Source: Sulfurimonas sp. (GTDB taxonomy: Bacteria; Campylobacterota; Campylobacteria; Campylobacterales; Sulfurimonadaceae). From it: a stretch of DNA of 64,000 nucleotides. Below the pieces are notes generated by a model. It ran no database searches. It had not been told where the DNA came from and saw only the letters and a program-made list of their open reading frames with translations. Positions 8,825-18,620 of this stretch are shown piece after piece (the first letter of the stretch is position 1; each line of letters opens with the position of its first letter). The position numbers were made by a program, and so were the translations under genes. Where the stretch lies: the NCBI GenBank assembly GCA_021648465.1, contig JAKISR010000002.1, positions 25,298-89,297 of the forward strand. Reading direction: 5' to 3'.

Positions 8825-11800
8825 TTATAATCTCCTTTATGAAAGTTAATAGTTCACTTTCTGTATTTCCAATAGTTTGATATGATTTTATGTTTCCTAA
8901 GATGTCTAGGTTTAGTTTTATTATGCCTATTGCACTGCCTATTCCAAACTCTTTTCTGCTTTTACCACTAGTTACTTTGAATTTAAAAGGCTGACTATCA
9001 AGTAATTTAGGAAATCTTGAATCATATAATCTTACTTTTTTAGTATTATCATCAAAAGATTCTACTGAACCTAAAATATTTTTTTCTTCCTTTTTAAAAT
9101 TAACAATAATAATATCATTTCTATTAATTATAAAACTACTATTATTCTCTTTTGCTATTTTTTCAAAATTAGCCACATCTATACGTTCATAAAAAAGCTT
9201 GTTACAATCAAGCATAGCTTTAAATCCTATAAAAGTCTTCTCTTTAGTAGCAAGTCCGCCCCGTATATTAAAGCCTGTTAAGTTACTCTGGTAAAACTTT
9301 ACTTTTCTAATAATATTGCCATTATTATCAAGCATACCGCTAGGAATGAGTTCATCAAGTTTTACTTTGGCTTCACTTAAAGCCTCTTTATCTTTTTTAT
9401 CTATATCTACAAAAGTATCAAGTAGTTTAGCTATATCTTGGGCTCTTTTTTGAACTATTTTACAAATAACATCTTTTGGATTAGTTTTATATAGATACAT
9501 TTTTTTTAAAATATTTTTCTCAAAACTTTCCATAAATTTAGCTGATGTCGTTGCATTTGTTGTTTTCAATCCTACAAAAGCATTTATAATATTTTCTCTA
9601 ACTGTATAGATACCATCTGATTTTTTTGCATAAATCGTGTCTTTATGAATCTTAGAGACCATAGGCTTTTTAGAAACCCAAAAGTTTACAGCCTTTGTTT
9701 TACCAAAAATATCTTTATAAAAAATAGAATCTTCGCCAAACTCATTGTATCTGTCTTCTATCATTTCAACAAGTTCTTTTGGCTCTATCCCCTCTATGAG
9801 TGGCATCTCTTTTTTTATCTTTGCTCGTGCTTCATCATTAATAACACCCATATTTTCTCTAAAAGTATTAGATAGCTTTTTAAGCCATGATTGGTTTGTA
9901 AGTCCTATGAGTATTGCATCTATAGCATGATGAATATTTGTATCTCTCACCTTTGTTTTTACATGGAGTAGTTTTCGTATGTTTGAAGTAGCTCGTCCCT
10001 GTATGTGTCTTACGGCACTTCCATCTGCTTGTTTTTTTTCATTTGGAAAGGGATAATATCTTTTTAACATCTGTGCTGTTAGTGCTTCTATGTAGCTTGT
10101 AGCTCTAAGGCTTTTAGACTCAAACCTATCTTGAAAAGTTTCATCCAAATTAGTTGCAAGTAGATTTATCTTCTTTTTCCAGTTTATTTTATGCTCTTTA
10201 AATAAGTCTTCAACTCTATTTATAAAAGCTTGCTTATCTTTTACAAAACTCATAGGTAGTTGATTTGATTTTTGCACATTTGTATCACGATGAGCTAAAA
10301 CAAAGTTATGTTTTACACTTAATCCACCTAAGCTTTGAGGTACTATATGGTCTAAATCAACTCTATTTGTAAATATGTCGACTATCTCTATACCCTTGCC
10401 CGTATAAATATCTCTACCATTTTGCTCTTTATACATCAATATTTTTCTAGCATATTTTCTTATATTTTTACCATACATCTCTGCAATTTTTTGATACTCT
10501 ATATCTGCTACTATCTCGTCTATTTTTTTCTCTAAAGCTCTATTTGCTTTTTCTATATCTTTTTTTGTCTGCTCATTTTGGCTAAGTTCTCTTGTACTCT
10601 CCACTCGTATCTCATCGAAGTAACCAAAAATAGTATGAAGATATTTTATGACTCTTAGAGTAGCACTTACAACATACTTAACTGAATGATTATTTATCTC
10701 TAAGTTGTCATCATTCTCAAATGTTTTTATATGTAAATATTTTATACCTTTTTTAAATTCTGAATAATCCTCTTTTCTATCAAGCCCTAACTTCTTTTTA
10801 ATCTCATCAGTACTCAGCCCTTGCTCAAAATAGGGTATAAACTTTATCATTGCATAATGTGAGATATTTAAACTATTTCCACTCTTATATCTAATCAAAT
10901 CAATTATAGTTTTTTCATCATCTATAGTTTTTTTTAATTTCTCATATATGGCATGTGGAGCTTTTTCAAACTCTAAAACATCAAAAATTTCTTTTAGTAT
11001 CTCATATTTATTCTCTTTTTCAAAGGCATCTAAAATAAATTGATTATTGATTTTAGAGAGATTACTTACAAAATGAAACTTTGTTATTGTTAGTTTGTTA
11101 TCATCTTTATTGAAAAATTTAGTATCATCACTTAGTTTTAAAATTTTTCGTATATCTTTGTATTTAATATCAGCGATACTTTTACCTTTTTTTATCTTGG
11201 CAAAAAAATCATCTGCTATAAGTTTTATCTGCTCTTTTGTTATTTTTATCGCTGGTTTAGTGTTGAAAGTAATATTTGAAACTGATTGGTACATTTTAAA
11301 TATGTCTGATAAGAGTGAGTATTGATGTGCTACTTTTTCATCTTGAAAATACTCACAATTTCCAAATAAAGACAAATCGTTTGTAGAATCTTTTTGGTCG
11401 TCTATAGTTTTTATAAGCTCTGTTATAAAATTTTCTATATCAAAATCACTACTAAAAAAGCCAAACTTTTTTTGAAATAAAACTATTTTTTTAATCTCAT
11501 CATTTATATACTCTCGTCTTATCATATAGTTATAGTTATCATGATTTCTAAAAGTTGGATTTTCTTTTTTTATCTCTGTTTCGTAAATAATTTGTGCAAC
11601 TGTTTTATCAGACTTTTCTTTTAATATTTCTATAATGTGCAAAGCACTTTTCATTTCACTTTTTTCTTTAGCCTTTTGTTTATCTTTTTCTTTGATAGGT
11701 TTAAAATCTATTTCAAGCTTTTTACACAACTCTTCAAGCAAATCTCCACTATCTAGGGATTTATAGCCTCTATGTTTTGCTAGTAAATAAAATATAGAAA

Positions 11801-12155
11801 ATAGTTCACTCACATCAAGCTTCTCTTGAAAAGCTTTTTTAGCTCTTAATTCCCATTTATTTATATGTATGTTTTGTTTTTCTTGATTTAGCAAGTCTAT
11901 TTTTTTAGCTAAATTAAAATCTTCAAAAAGTTTTGCTAAATTTTGTTTTCGTCCTTTTCTTAAGCTGTAAAGGTTTGTTGTGGATTTAGATGCACTATAA
12001 AGAAGTTTTTTAGATTTTCCATCTTTGTCAGTAGGCTTATCAAACATACTAACACCATAATCTACTAATGAATATCTATCGTTATCAAGCTCTTTTAAAA
12101 TGCTATAGCCGATAGAAGTTATACCTAAGTCTAAACTTAATATTTTTTTACTCAT
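8817..12155 (-). CDS. cas9: RNA-guided endonuclease Cas9, type II-C size
   Basis: I choose the ATG at 12155 (MSKKILSLDLG), which has GGAG 9 bases upstream, over a TTG 15 bases earlier; the product is 1112 residues. The nuclease residues are all present in this numbering: RuvC-I Asp9 (LSLDLGITSIG), an arginine-rich segment near 65 (RKGRKQN), RuvC-II Glu519 (IRVESTREL), HNH His603 (DLDHIVPQS) and Asn626, and RuvC-III His743/Asp746 (HHAID). It should bind a crRNA:tracrRNA pair and cut both DNA strands, but no array lies nearby. It follows trpC by only 33 bases, so it may depend on read-through from the trpC transcript. Its stop overlaps fic. Confidence 0.96.
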   Translation of the reverse strand: MSKKILSLDLGITSIGYSILKELDNDRYSLVDYGVSMFDKPTDKDGKSKKLLYSASKSTTNLYSLRKGRKQNLAKLFEDFNLAKKIDLLNQEKQNIHINKWELRAKKAFQEKLDVSELFSIFYLLAKHRGYKSLDSGDLLEELCKKLEIDFKPIKEKDKQKAKEKSEMKSALHIIEILKEKSDKTVAQIIYETEIKKENPTFRNHDNYNYMIRREYINDEIKKIVLFQKKFGFFSSDFDIENFITELIKTIDDQKDSTNDLSLFGNCEYFQDEKVAHQYSLLSDIFKMYQSVSNITFNTKPAIKITKEQIKLIADDFFAKIKKGKSIADIKYKDIRKILKLSDDTKFFNKDDNKLTITKFHFVSNLSKINNQFILDAFEKENKYEILKEIFDVLEFEKAPHAIYEKLKKTIDDEKTIIDLIRYKSGNSLNISHYAMIKFIPYFEQGLSTDEIKKKLGLDRKEDYSEFKKGIKYLHIKTFENDDNLEINNHSVKYVVSATLRVIKYLHTIFGYFDEIRVESTRELSQNEQTKKDIEKANRALEKKIDEIVADIEYQKIAEMYGKNIRKYARKILMYKEQNGRDIYTGKGIEIVDIFTNRVDLDHIVPQSLGGLSVKHNFVLAHRDTNVQKSNQLPMSFVKDKQAFINRVEDLFKEHKINWKKKINLLATNLDETFQDRFESKSLRATSYIEALTAQMLKRYYPFPNEKKQADGSAVRHIQGRATSNIRKLLHVKTKVRDTNIHHAIDAILIGLTNQSWLKKLSNTFRENMGVINDEARAKIKKEMPLIEGIEPKELVEMIEDRYNEFGEDSIFYKDIFGKTKAVNFWVSKKPMVSKIHKDTIYAKKSDGIYTVRENIINAFVGLKTTNATTSAKFMESFEKNILKKMYLYKTNPKDVICKIVQKRAQDIAKLLDTFVDIDKKDKEALSEAKVKLDELIPSGMLDNNGNIIRKVKFYQSNLTGFNIRGGLATKEKTFIGFKAMLDCNKLFYERIDVANFEKIAKENNSSFIINRNDIIIVNFKKEEKNILGSVESFDDNTKKVRLYDSRFPKLLDSQPFKFKVTSGKSRKEFGIGSAIGIIKLNLDILGNIKSYQTIGNTESELLTFIKEIINA

Positions 12156-12188
12156 GATGATACTCTCCAAATAATATTAAATCACATA

Positions 12189-12974
12189 TTACCCAAATTT
12201 TAGTTTTCTAAGAGCCTTTTCTTCATCATCTTGACGCATTAAAGACTCACCTACCAAGAAAGCATCAACACCAGCTTTACTCAAATCTTCTAGTTGTCTA
12301 TGCTCATAAATACCACTCTCGGCTACAATAATTTTACCATTTGGAATGAGTGGAATCAAGTCATAACATAGATTCATATTCATCTCAAAAGTTTGTAGAT
12401 TTCTATGGTTTATCCCTATGATATCACTTCCTGCATATATAGATTTTATTAAATCTGGCTTATCATGAACCTCTACTAAAGCTTCCATTCCAAGGTGTCT
12501 AGTATATGCTAAAAGCTCTTTTAACTCTTTTTTTGAGAGAGCGGCTGCAATGAGTAAAATAAAATCTGCCCCATGAACCATAGCTTCTAAAATTTGATAT
12601 TTTGAGACTATAAAATCTTTTCTAAGAAGTGGAATACCAACATATCTTCTAATTTGACCTAAATAATCTAAGTTTCCTTGAAAAAAGTGAGGTTCAGTCA
12701 GGATAGAGATAGCACTAGCTCCACCTCTTTCATAACTTTGAGCAATTGCTATTGGATCAAAATCTTCACGAATAACACCTTTTGATGGTGATGCCTTTTT
12801 AACTTCTGAGATTATTCTATATGGATCTTGCTTGGTTGCTTTTATATATGGAATAATATCTCTTGGAACTCTTGCATTAAATGCAAGTGAGCGACCTAAC
12901 CAATCAAGTGAAAATTTTTTCTCTCTTTCTAGTAAATCTTCTTTTGTTTTTTTAATTATATCATCTAAAATCAT
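12189..12974 (-). CDS. trpC: Indole-3-glycerol phosphate synthase
   Basis: This enzyme closes the indole ring in tryptophan synthesis. The 261-residue TIM-barrel protein shows the family stretches KKASPSKG (substrate lysine), [25 protein letters not shown] and VAESGI. It starts 4 bases inside the end of the TPR lipoprotein gene (ATGA overlap) and is followed closely by cas9. trpD lies 38 kb away at 51276-52262, so tryptophan genes are dispersed. Length and motifs are normal. Confidence 0.96.
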   Translation of the reverse strand: MILDDIIKKTKEDLLEREKKFSLDWLGRSLAFNARVPRDIIPYIKATKQDPYRIISEVKKASPSKGVIREDFDPIAIAQSYERGGASAISILTEPHFFQGNLDYLGQIRRYVGIPLLRKDFIVSKYQILEAMVHGADFILLIAAALSKKELKELLAYTRHLGMEALVEVHDKPDLIKSIYAGSDIIGINHRNLQTFEMNMNLCYDLIPLIPNGKIIVAESGIYEHRQLEDLSKAGVDAFLVGESLMRQDDEEKALRKLKFG

Positions 12975-14263
12975 TCTATTTCTCTACTCTCTTTATTGCA
13001 TTTATCAATCATTTTTATATGTTTTACTACCTCTTTATTACTACTGCCTTCCATGTTTTTCACTCTATCCATAATATCTTGAGCTTTTTTACATTCACCA
13101 AGTTTATAATATCCCCACGCTAAAGAATCAAGATAGTATATGGAATCTGATTCAATTTTTAAAGCTTCTTTCACATACCCCAAACCTTTTCTCACATCTA
13201 TATCATGATCAATTAAAAGATAGCCTAAATAATTGAGATAAATACCATCTTTCTTTTTGTCTACAACCTTTGTTAGCTTTTTTACTACACTTTTTTGCAT
13301 AATTTTATTATTTTTATCTTTAGTACTCTCATATTCAAAAATAGCACTCTGACCAAGATGAGATATATCACCACTGTCTTTATACATCTCATACGCTAAT
13401 GGTGAAGCTCTTTTATACTCTTTAAATTGAATATAAAGTTGTAAAAGTAACTCATCATCAATTCTACTTTTTTGTAAAAACTTAATCATATTTTTATAAT
13501 CTTTTTTATAACTATAAAGTTGAACTATCTTTTGTGCTATTACTTTATTAGAATTTATTTTGTATATTCTAAGGTAAGTTGACAAAAGTCCTTCTATATT
13601 ATTGTCATTACTATAAAATCCAATAAGTCTTGAACAAATTATCCTAGAGCACCCATAAATTCTAGAGTGTGTTTCTAATTGTGCAATTGCTTCTTTTTGC
13701 CTCTGCAAATTTACATATAAAACAATAGCCATTCTATCAAGAATTTTTTCATTATAATCTTTTATATAAGCACTCTCTAAGTACTTTACAGCAGTATTAA
13801 ACTCTTTAAGTTTTACATATAATTCACTTACAAGTAAATAATCATCAATGAGTTTTGTTTTTTGCACTAATTTAAGTGCCAATACTTTTGCTTCTTTTAA
13901 TTTTTCTAGTTTTACAAGAGCAACTATCTTTATACGAATTAATTCAAAATCATTTATATTATTTTTAGCAATTTGATTAACTTTTAAAATAACTTTTTTA
14001 TTATTATCTGCTGATAAATTATTTCTTAGTGAACGATATAAATATTCTTTTTTTTTTGTTTGTTCATATAGTGTATTAAATATATCTGCAGACGATTTAT
14101 AATCTTTTAATTGTTCTAATCGAAGAGCAATTAATATATACATATCTTCTTTTTCAAAAGTTTTTTTATTAATATTTGTCTCTACCGATGGCTTAGCGCC
14201 ACAACCGACATATAGTAATATAAGAGCTAAAGAGATAAACAATTTTAAAATTTTATACATCAA
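12971..14263 (-). CDS. TPR-repeat lipoprotein
   Basis: The 430-residue protein opens with a lipoprotein signal peptide (ILLYVGC at about 15-21), so it should be anchored in a membrane from the periplasmic side. The rest is a run of tetratricopeptide-like helical pairs, for instance around 90-160, 170-260 and 330-400. The last segment ([20 protein letters not shown] and the [15 protein letters not shown] helix) is the clearest TPR. It probably acts as a protein-interaction scaffold; partner unknown. It overlaps trpC at its end and the YkgJ-family gene at its start. Confidence 0.75.
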   Translation of the reverse strand: MMYKILKLFISLALILLYVGCGAKPSVETNINKKTFEKEDMYILIALRLEQLKDYKSSADIFNTLYEQTKKKEYLYRSLRNNLSADNNKKVILKVNQIAKNNINDFELIRIKIVALVKLEKLKEAKVLALKLVQKTKLIDDYLLVSELYVKLKEFNTAVKYLESAYIKDYNEKILDRMAIVLYVNLQRQKEAIAQLETHSRIYGCSRIICSRLIGFYSNDNNIEGLLSTYLRIYKINSNKVIAQKIVQLYSYKKDYKNMIKFLQKSRIDDELLLQLYIQFKEYKRASPLAYEMYKDSGDISHLGQSAIFEYESTKDKNNKIMQKSVVKKLTKVVDKKKDGIYLNYLGYLLIDHDIDVRKGLGYVKEALKIESDSIYYLDSLAWGYYKLGECKKAQDIMDRVKNMEGSSNKEVVKHIKMIDKCNKESREIE

Positions 14264-14633
14264 TAGCTCCTGGACATTCTATTTTTAACTCATTAACTCT
14301 TGATTTAAAATAATCCCAAAAATGGAATTTTTTACACTGCAAAGACCTAGCATCATATATCTTACAACCATTTACTTCTCTATCATAAAAGATACATTCA
14401 AAATTGTTACTGAATTGATTTTCTTTTAAAAAGTATTTATAGCCTTTTTTAAAAAGATATTGTTGCATAAAATCTTTAATATCAAGCCCTAATAACTCAG
14501 AAATATTTTCAATTTCAACTTTTGTAACATATATATAACCACTTTCACCTGTACAACATCTACCTTGACACATAAAACACGCATTTGCGTCAAATTTATA
14601 TGTAAAACCATTTTGTTTAATTATAGTTGACAT
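14253..14633 (-). CDS. YkgJ-family cysteine cluster protein
   Basis: A 126-residue cytoplasmic protein with the UPF0153/YkgJ pattern of cysteines: CFMCQGRCC near residues 19-27, CIFYDREVNGC near 80-90 and LQCKKFHFW near 100-108. Such clusters are thought to bind zinc or an iron-sulfur centre; the biochemical role of the family is unknown. It overlaps its neighbours on both sides by about 11-13 bases, so it is cotranscribed with the methyltransferase gene upstream and the lipoprotein gene downstream. Confidence 0.82.
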   Translation of the reverse strand: MSTIIKQNGFTYKFDANACFMCQGRCCTGESGYIYVTKVEIENISELLGLDIKDFMQQYLFKKGYKYFLKENQFSNNFECIFYDREVNGCKIYDARSLQCKKFHFWDYFKSRVNELKIECPGAIDV

Positions 14634-15322
14634 TTTATACTTTGTGTTCTTGCCTTCTCATAAATACTTTTAGCTTTTTGTGAAAATTCTTTTCCATCAA
14701 AACTAATAAATGGTGGTAATACTTTCATAAGCGACCTTGAGTTATTTCTAGCATGTATCATAACCAAAGAAGCCACCCTATCTTTTTTTGGGTGTATAAA
14801 TTCTACATCTATAATTTTCATATTCACAATATGAAGTTCTGAACAAATCAATCCGAATTGAGATGCATCATAACAAAATATAAAGTGAGATTTAGGCTTT
14901 AAAATTTTTGAAACTTTTTTAAAAAAACTCTTTAATGGTAAGTTGACATTATACCTTGCATTAAATAACATCTCATTTTGACTTTTTGTTACACCATCAT
15001 GATAAAAAGGTGGATTTGAGATTATATAATCATATTTTTTATCTTCATCAAATTCTAAAAAATCTTTTTTATAAATAGTATATGGTATATTATTAACTCT
15101 TGCATTTATAGTTGCATACTCTACAAAATCATCTTGTTTTTCAACTGCTTCTAGCTTAACTCTTTGATTGTCTCTTGCAACCAAAAGACCAACAACTCCG
15201 CAACCAGCTCCAACATCTAAAACTTTTCCATGAGGTTTAAATGATGAGATAAAATTATATAAAAAAATAGAATCACTGTTATAGCAATATCCTGATTCTG
15301 GCTGATAAAGAAGCATAAACAC
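14621..15322 (-). CDS. TrmN6-type tRNA adenine-N6 methyltransferase
   Basis: The 233-residue protein has a Rossmann methyltransferase fold with the SAM-binding motif LDVGAGCGVVGLL near 36-48 and the catalytic NPPFYHDG near 107-114. N-P-P-F/Y marks enzymes that methylate an exocyclic amine of adenine. It opens with YQPESGYCYNSDSIFL, like the TrmN6/YfiC group that modifies A37 of tRNA-Val. Substrate assignment follows the family and is inferred. It is transcribed divergently from kdsB. Confidence 0.82.
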   Translation of the reverse strand: MFMLLYQPESGYCYNSDSIFLYNFISSFKPHGKVLDVGAGCGVVGLLVARDNQRVKLEAVEKQDDFVEYATINARVNNIPYTIYKKDFLEFDEDKKYDYIISNPPFYHDGVTKSQNEMLFNARYNVNLPLKSFFKKVSKILKPKSHFIFCYDASQFGLICSELHIVNMKIIDVEFIHPKKDRVASLVMIHARNNSRSLMKVLPPFISFDGKEFSQKAKSIYEKARTQSIKCQL

Positions 15323-15330
15323 CTTTTAGA

Positions 15331-15336
15331 TATAAT
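15331..15336 (+). promoter_or_regulatory. -10 element upstream of kdsB
   Basis: TATAAT lies at 15331-15336 after a T-rich stretch, 33 bases before the kdsB ATG. A T-rich run in place of a defined -35 is usual for promoters in this bacterial group. The divergent methyltransferase gene starts only 9 bases away. Confidence 0.5.
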
Positions 15337-15369
15337 TTTATCATTATATCAACAAAGGCTTTAAATAAT

Positions 15370-16086
15370 ATGATTATTATCCCTGCACGATTAGCATCAA
15401 CAAGATTTCCACAAAAAGTATTAGCCGATATTGGTGGTATTCCAATGGTAGTGAGAACTGCACAAAGAGTTGCTCATCTTGGTAGAGTTGTAATAGCTAC
15501 AGATGATGAACTAATTTTATTAAAATGTAAAGAGTATGGACTTGAAGTAATGCTGACTTCTACTACACACAAAAGTGGAACAGATCGCATAAATGAGTGT
15601 GCAACATTGCTAAATCTTGATGATGCTGAAATTATTATAAATGTTCAAGCAGATGAACCATTTATAGAGCCAGAAGTTATTGAATCACTTATATTTAAAC
15701 TTCAAACACTTCAAAAATCTAATGAACCTTTTATTATGGGAAGTTGTTATAATTCTATAAATGCCGAATCAGCAAAAGATCAAAACCTCGTTAAAGTTGT
15801 TTTAGATAGTAATGATAATGCCATATATTTTTCACGCTCTTGTATCCCTTATAATCAAGGCGGTGGTGCTAGATATTTTGGTCATATTGGTATTTATGGG
15901 TTTTCTAAAAAAAGTTTAAAAGAGTTCTGTAATTTAAACGATGCACCTATAGAAGATATTGAAAAGCTAGAGCAACTCCGTGCAATTTATCATCAAAAAA
16001 AAATAACAATGGTTAAGGTTGCAAGTACTAGTTTTGGAATTGATACAAAAGAGGACTTAGCTAGGGCTGTAGAAATATTTCTTTAA
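15370..16086 (+). CDS. kdsB: 3-deoxy-manno-octulosonate cytidylyltransferase
   Basis: KdsB activates KDO as CMP-KDO for the lipopolysaccharide inner core. The 238-residue sequence opens with the nucleotide-binding signature IIIPARLASTRFPQKVL and has HKSGTDRINE near 76-85 and NVQADEPFIEPE, whose Asp binds magnesium. Length is normal. It stands alone on the plus strand between two minus-strand groups. Confidence 0.97.
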   Translation: MIIIPARLASTRFPQKVLADIGGIPMVVRTAQRVAHLGRVVIATDDELILLKCKEYGLEVMLTSTTHKSGTDRINECATLLNLDDAEIIINVQADEPFIEPEVIESLIFKLQTLQKSNEPFIMGSCYNSINAESAKDQNLVKVVLDSNDNAIYFSRSCIPYNQGGGARYFGHIGIYGFSKKSLKEFCNLNDAPIEDIEKLEQLRAIYHQKKITMVKVASTSFGIDTKEDLARAVEIFL

Positions 16087-16097
16087 AAATAGAGTTT

Positions 16098-16304
16098 TTA
16101 TGTTCTTGGTTTTATAAAGATAGTATAATCACCAAACTGCTCATTTAATGCAAAATCATGTTTTTTACAAAAACTTGATCTCATTTCACCTATCATATTT
16201 TCAGCTTCTTTTTGAGCATCATCTTTATTACCAAACTCTTGAACATCAGCCATTCCACTTTTTAGAAAGCAACTGCATGTGTTTTCTACTTTTACTTTGT
16301 ACAC
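16098..16304 (-). CDS. Small conserved-looking protein of unknown function
   Basis: A 68-residue frame just downstream of the chemosensory operon, 9 bases after the response-regulator gene. It contains three cysteines (TCSCFLK and SSFCKKH) and no membrane segment or signal peptide. I do not recognise a family. Close spacing and shared strand suggest that it is the last gene of the chemosensory operon, but nothing in the protein itself points to chemotaxis. Confidence 0.55.
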   Translation of the reverse strand: MYKVKVENTCSCFLKSGMADVQEFGNKDDAQKEAENMIGEMRSSFCKKHDFALNEQFGDYTIFIKPRT

Positions 16305-16313
16305 TTTAAACTC

Positions 16314-17609
16314 CTAAAAATCAAAAATATCATCTATATCTCCAGAATTACTATCATCTTGCTCATCCATCTTTAACATCCCAGATATAGTATCACAGTT
16401 TACAGATATAGTATCATTCATAAAATCTACAGATGGTGCACCTGTGTAAAAAGACATTTTAATCCATGTTGATAAATCACTACTAAATGCTGAACACATT
16501 GGACCAAGTGTGTTTGAATATTCCATAAATTCATTTATGTGTATTGCTAAATCTTGAGATAAGTTAGTAAGTGCTTTTGATATAACATAAACTTCACTAT
16601 ACGTATTTAAAACTGAACCTATTTTTTCTAAATAGGAGTAAATCTCTACAATTTCCTCTTTTGTAACATCCTCATTTCCAACTATTAACATTAAGGTGTT
16701 TAGCTTATTTGCATATTCTTCTAAATCTATTAAATCATCTTCATCTATATAATTAAATACTTTTAACTCTTTTGATTTTATATCAATTTCTTGAGTTTGA
16801 GATTCTTTTTTTAAATTTATTTTTTCTTTATCAACAAAATAAACTTTAGATAATTTAAATGAAATTTTCTCTTTTTTTATTCTATATTCACTTTTGCTAG
16901 GATTTTTGTTTAATATAAGGTTTAATACTTTTGATGGTAACTTATTTACTTTATCAAGAGTAAAATATTGATAACTATCAGATTCTTCTATATATATTTT
17001 TGGTTTTATTGATATGTTTAATTGAGCTTCTACAACAGAATAAATTATACGAACTAAATCACTAAGATTATCATATTTTGTTTTATTATTTAAAAGAAAA
17101 TACTCCCAAAATTCTGATAAAGAATCTTCTGAGTCTATAATAAAAACTATTTGTCTACTATAAATTTTATTACTAAAAAGATTGACTTTAAATAATCTTA
17201 CACTTTCAGATTTTTCTTTTCTTTGTCTGGATTCTATAAGTGAAATATAACTTGAAATTCTACTTGTAAATATATCTAAGCTTACTGGTTTAGATATATA
17301 ATCTTCTGCTCCATTACTTAAAATCTCTTTTTGTCTAATATGATCATCAACTGCAGAAATAGCAATAATCATTATGCCTTTATCATGCTCTCTAATTAAT
17401 TTTGTAGCTTGTATACCATCCATTTTTGGCATCATAATATCCATGAAAACTATATCAAATTTTTCATCTTCACACATTCGTATTGCTTCAAGACCATCAA
17501 CAGCTTCTTTTACATTAAATTTAATTTGATTTTTACTTTCAAAATCTTCTAAGAATAATTTTAGTACAACTCTATTGCTTGCATTGTCGTCAACAATTAA
17601 TATATTCAT
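16314..17609 (-). CDS. Response regulator with N-terminal receiver and long uncharacterised C-terminal region
   Basis: Residues 1-120 form a receiver domain: the acidic pair in IVDDNAS, the phosphoacceptor Asp in DIVFMDIMMPKMDG, and the conserved Lys in DYISKPVSL. The remaining 310 residues show no DNA-binding, GGDEF, HD or phosphatase motif that I can recognise. They include an acidic helical segment (YIDEDDLIDLEEYANKLNTL near 290) and end in an acidic tail. It follows parA by 20 bases. It probably takes phosphate from the CheA of the cluster and acts through an unknown output. Confidence 0.8.
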   Translation of the reverse strand: MNILIVDDNASNRVVLKLFLEDFESKNQIKFNVKEAVDGLEAIRMCEDEKFDIVFMDIMMPKMDGIQATKLIREHDKGIMIIAISAVDDHIRQKEILSNGAEDYISKPVSLDIFTSRISSYISLIESRQRKEKSESVRLFKVNLFSNKIYSRQIVFIIDSEDSLSEFWEYFLLNNKTKYDNLSDLVRIIYSVVEAQLNISIKPKIYIEESDSYQYFTLDKVNKLPSKVLNLILNKNPSKSEYRIKKEKISFKLSKVYFVDKEKINLKKESQTQEIDIKSKELKVFNYIDEDDLIDLEEYANKLNTLMLIVGNEDVTKEEIVEIYSYLEKIGSVLNTYSEVYVISKALTNLSQDLAIHINEFMEYSNTLGPMCSAFSSDLSTWIKMSFYTGAPSVDFMNDTISVNCDTISGMLKMDEQDDSNSGDIDDIFDF

Positions 17610-17629
17610 AATATAAATACCTTCTTACA

Positions 17630-18370
17630 TTAAATTTTTTGCAATAATTCTTCTATGCATATTCTATAATCTCTCATACCCTTAGATCGTTTTTCATCTA
17701 ATATAATAGGAGAACCTGATTCAAATTGTTTTGCTAATTTAATATCTACACCAATTGGAGATAATACTTTATCCTCTCCAAAAGATGTTTTTACTTTTGC
17801 CAAAGAGTCTCTATGCACACTTATATGAGGATTATACATGACTGGTAATATAGATACATCAGCAATTTCTCTCTCTAAATGCAGAGCATTTTGATAAACT
17901 GCTCTCATCATTTGTCCAACGGCAACTACGCCCAAATGATGTGGAACAAATGGTATAAGTACACTATCTGCTACTTCTAAAGAATTTTTAAGTAGTGCAT
18001 CAAATGTTGGTGGAGTATCAATAACACAATAATCAAAAAAATCTGCAATAGACTCTTTTTTAAAACGGTTTTTTAGGGCACCTCGCAAATCAGAATATTC
18101 ATATACATCAAAAAAAGCTAATGCTGGAGATAAAGTTAAATTATTATGTATAGTTGGTATAAATGTTTCACTTAATGTATGTCCTGTAAATATTGAATGA
18201 ACTCCAAGTTCTTCACTTGGTTCACATCCAACACCAATACTAGCATGTCCTTGAGTATCAAAATCAAGAAGTAACACAGAACCTATTTTTGCTAAACCAC
18301 TTGCAACATTCACCGCTGTTGTAGTTTTTGCAGAACCACCTTTACGATTGCTAATTACAATGGTTTTCAC
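17630..18370 (-). CDS. ParA/MinD-type ATPase of the chemosensory cluster
   Basis: The deviant Walker A KGGSAKTTT sits at the N-terminus (ISNRKGGSAKTTTAVN), followed by LLDFDTQGHAS and YCVIDTPPT, as in ParA partition ATPases. I choose the GTG at 18370, with AAGGA 10 bases upstream; a TTG at 18379 would lie too close to that site. This gives 246 residues. ParA homologues inside chemotaxis operons (PpfA in Rhodobacter sphaeroides, ParC in Vibrio) position receptor arrays at cell division. That role is inferred here from context. The start overlaps the STAS-like gene. Confidence 0.88.
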   Translation of the reverse strand: MKTIVISNRKGGSAKTTTAVNVASGLAKIGSVLLLDFDTQGHASIGVGCEPSEELGVHSIFTGHTLSETFIPTIHNNLTLSPALAFFDVYEYSDLRGALKNRFKKESIADFFDYCVIDTPPTFDALLKNSLEVADSVLIPFVPHHLGVVAVGQMMRAVYQNALHLEREIADVSILPVMYNPHISVHRDSLAKVKTSFGEDKVLSPIGVDIKLAKQFESGSPIILDEKRSKGMRDYRICIEELLQKI

Positions 18371-18620
18371 TAGTATCAAATCCTTTTAAAACTTTTACAA
18401 ATAGCTTACTCTCATCTTTAAATTCATAAGAGCAATCATAATTTTTTTTATACGACATTATAAGCTGTAATATAGCTAAATGAATATCATCACATTCATT
18501 AAAATCAAATTTTATATTTTCACCAGCATTGTTTAGTAAAAAATCTCTTAAATCTATTAAACTATCTTCATAAATAACTGACGAAAATATTGCTGATTTA
18601 TCATCATACACTATTGCCAT
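18351..18620 (-). CDS. STAS-like domain protein
   Basis: An 89-residue single-domain protein. The pattern of a short strand, IKFDFNECDDIHLAILQLI in the middle and a closing helix-strand matches the STAS fold of anti-sigma-factor antagonists and of small proteins found in chemotaxis operons. The usual phosphorylatable Ser/Thr after the acidic pair is replaced by His-Leu-Ala (DDIHLA), so it may not be switched by phosphorylation. Its start abuts the cheW stop and its end overlaps parA. The function is unknown. Confidence 0.6.
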   Translation of the reverse strand: MAIVYDDKSAIFSSVIYEDSLIDLRDFLLNNAGENIKFDFNECDDIHLAILQLIMSYKKNYDCSYEFKDESKLFVKVLKGFDTSENHCN

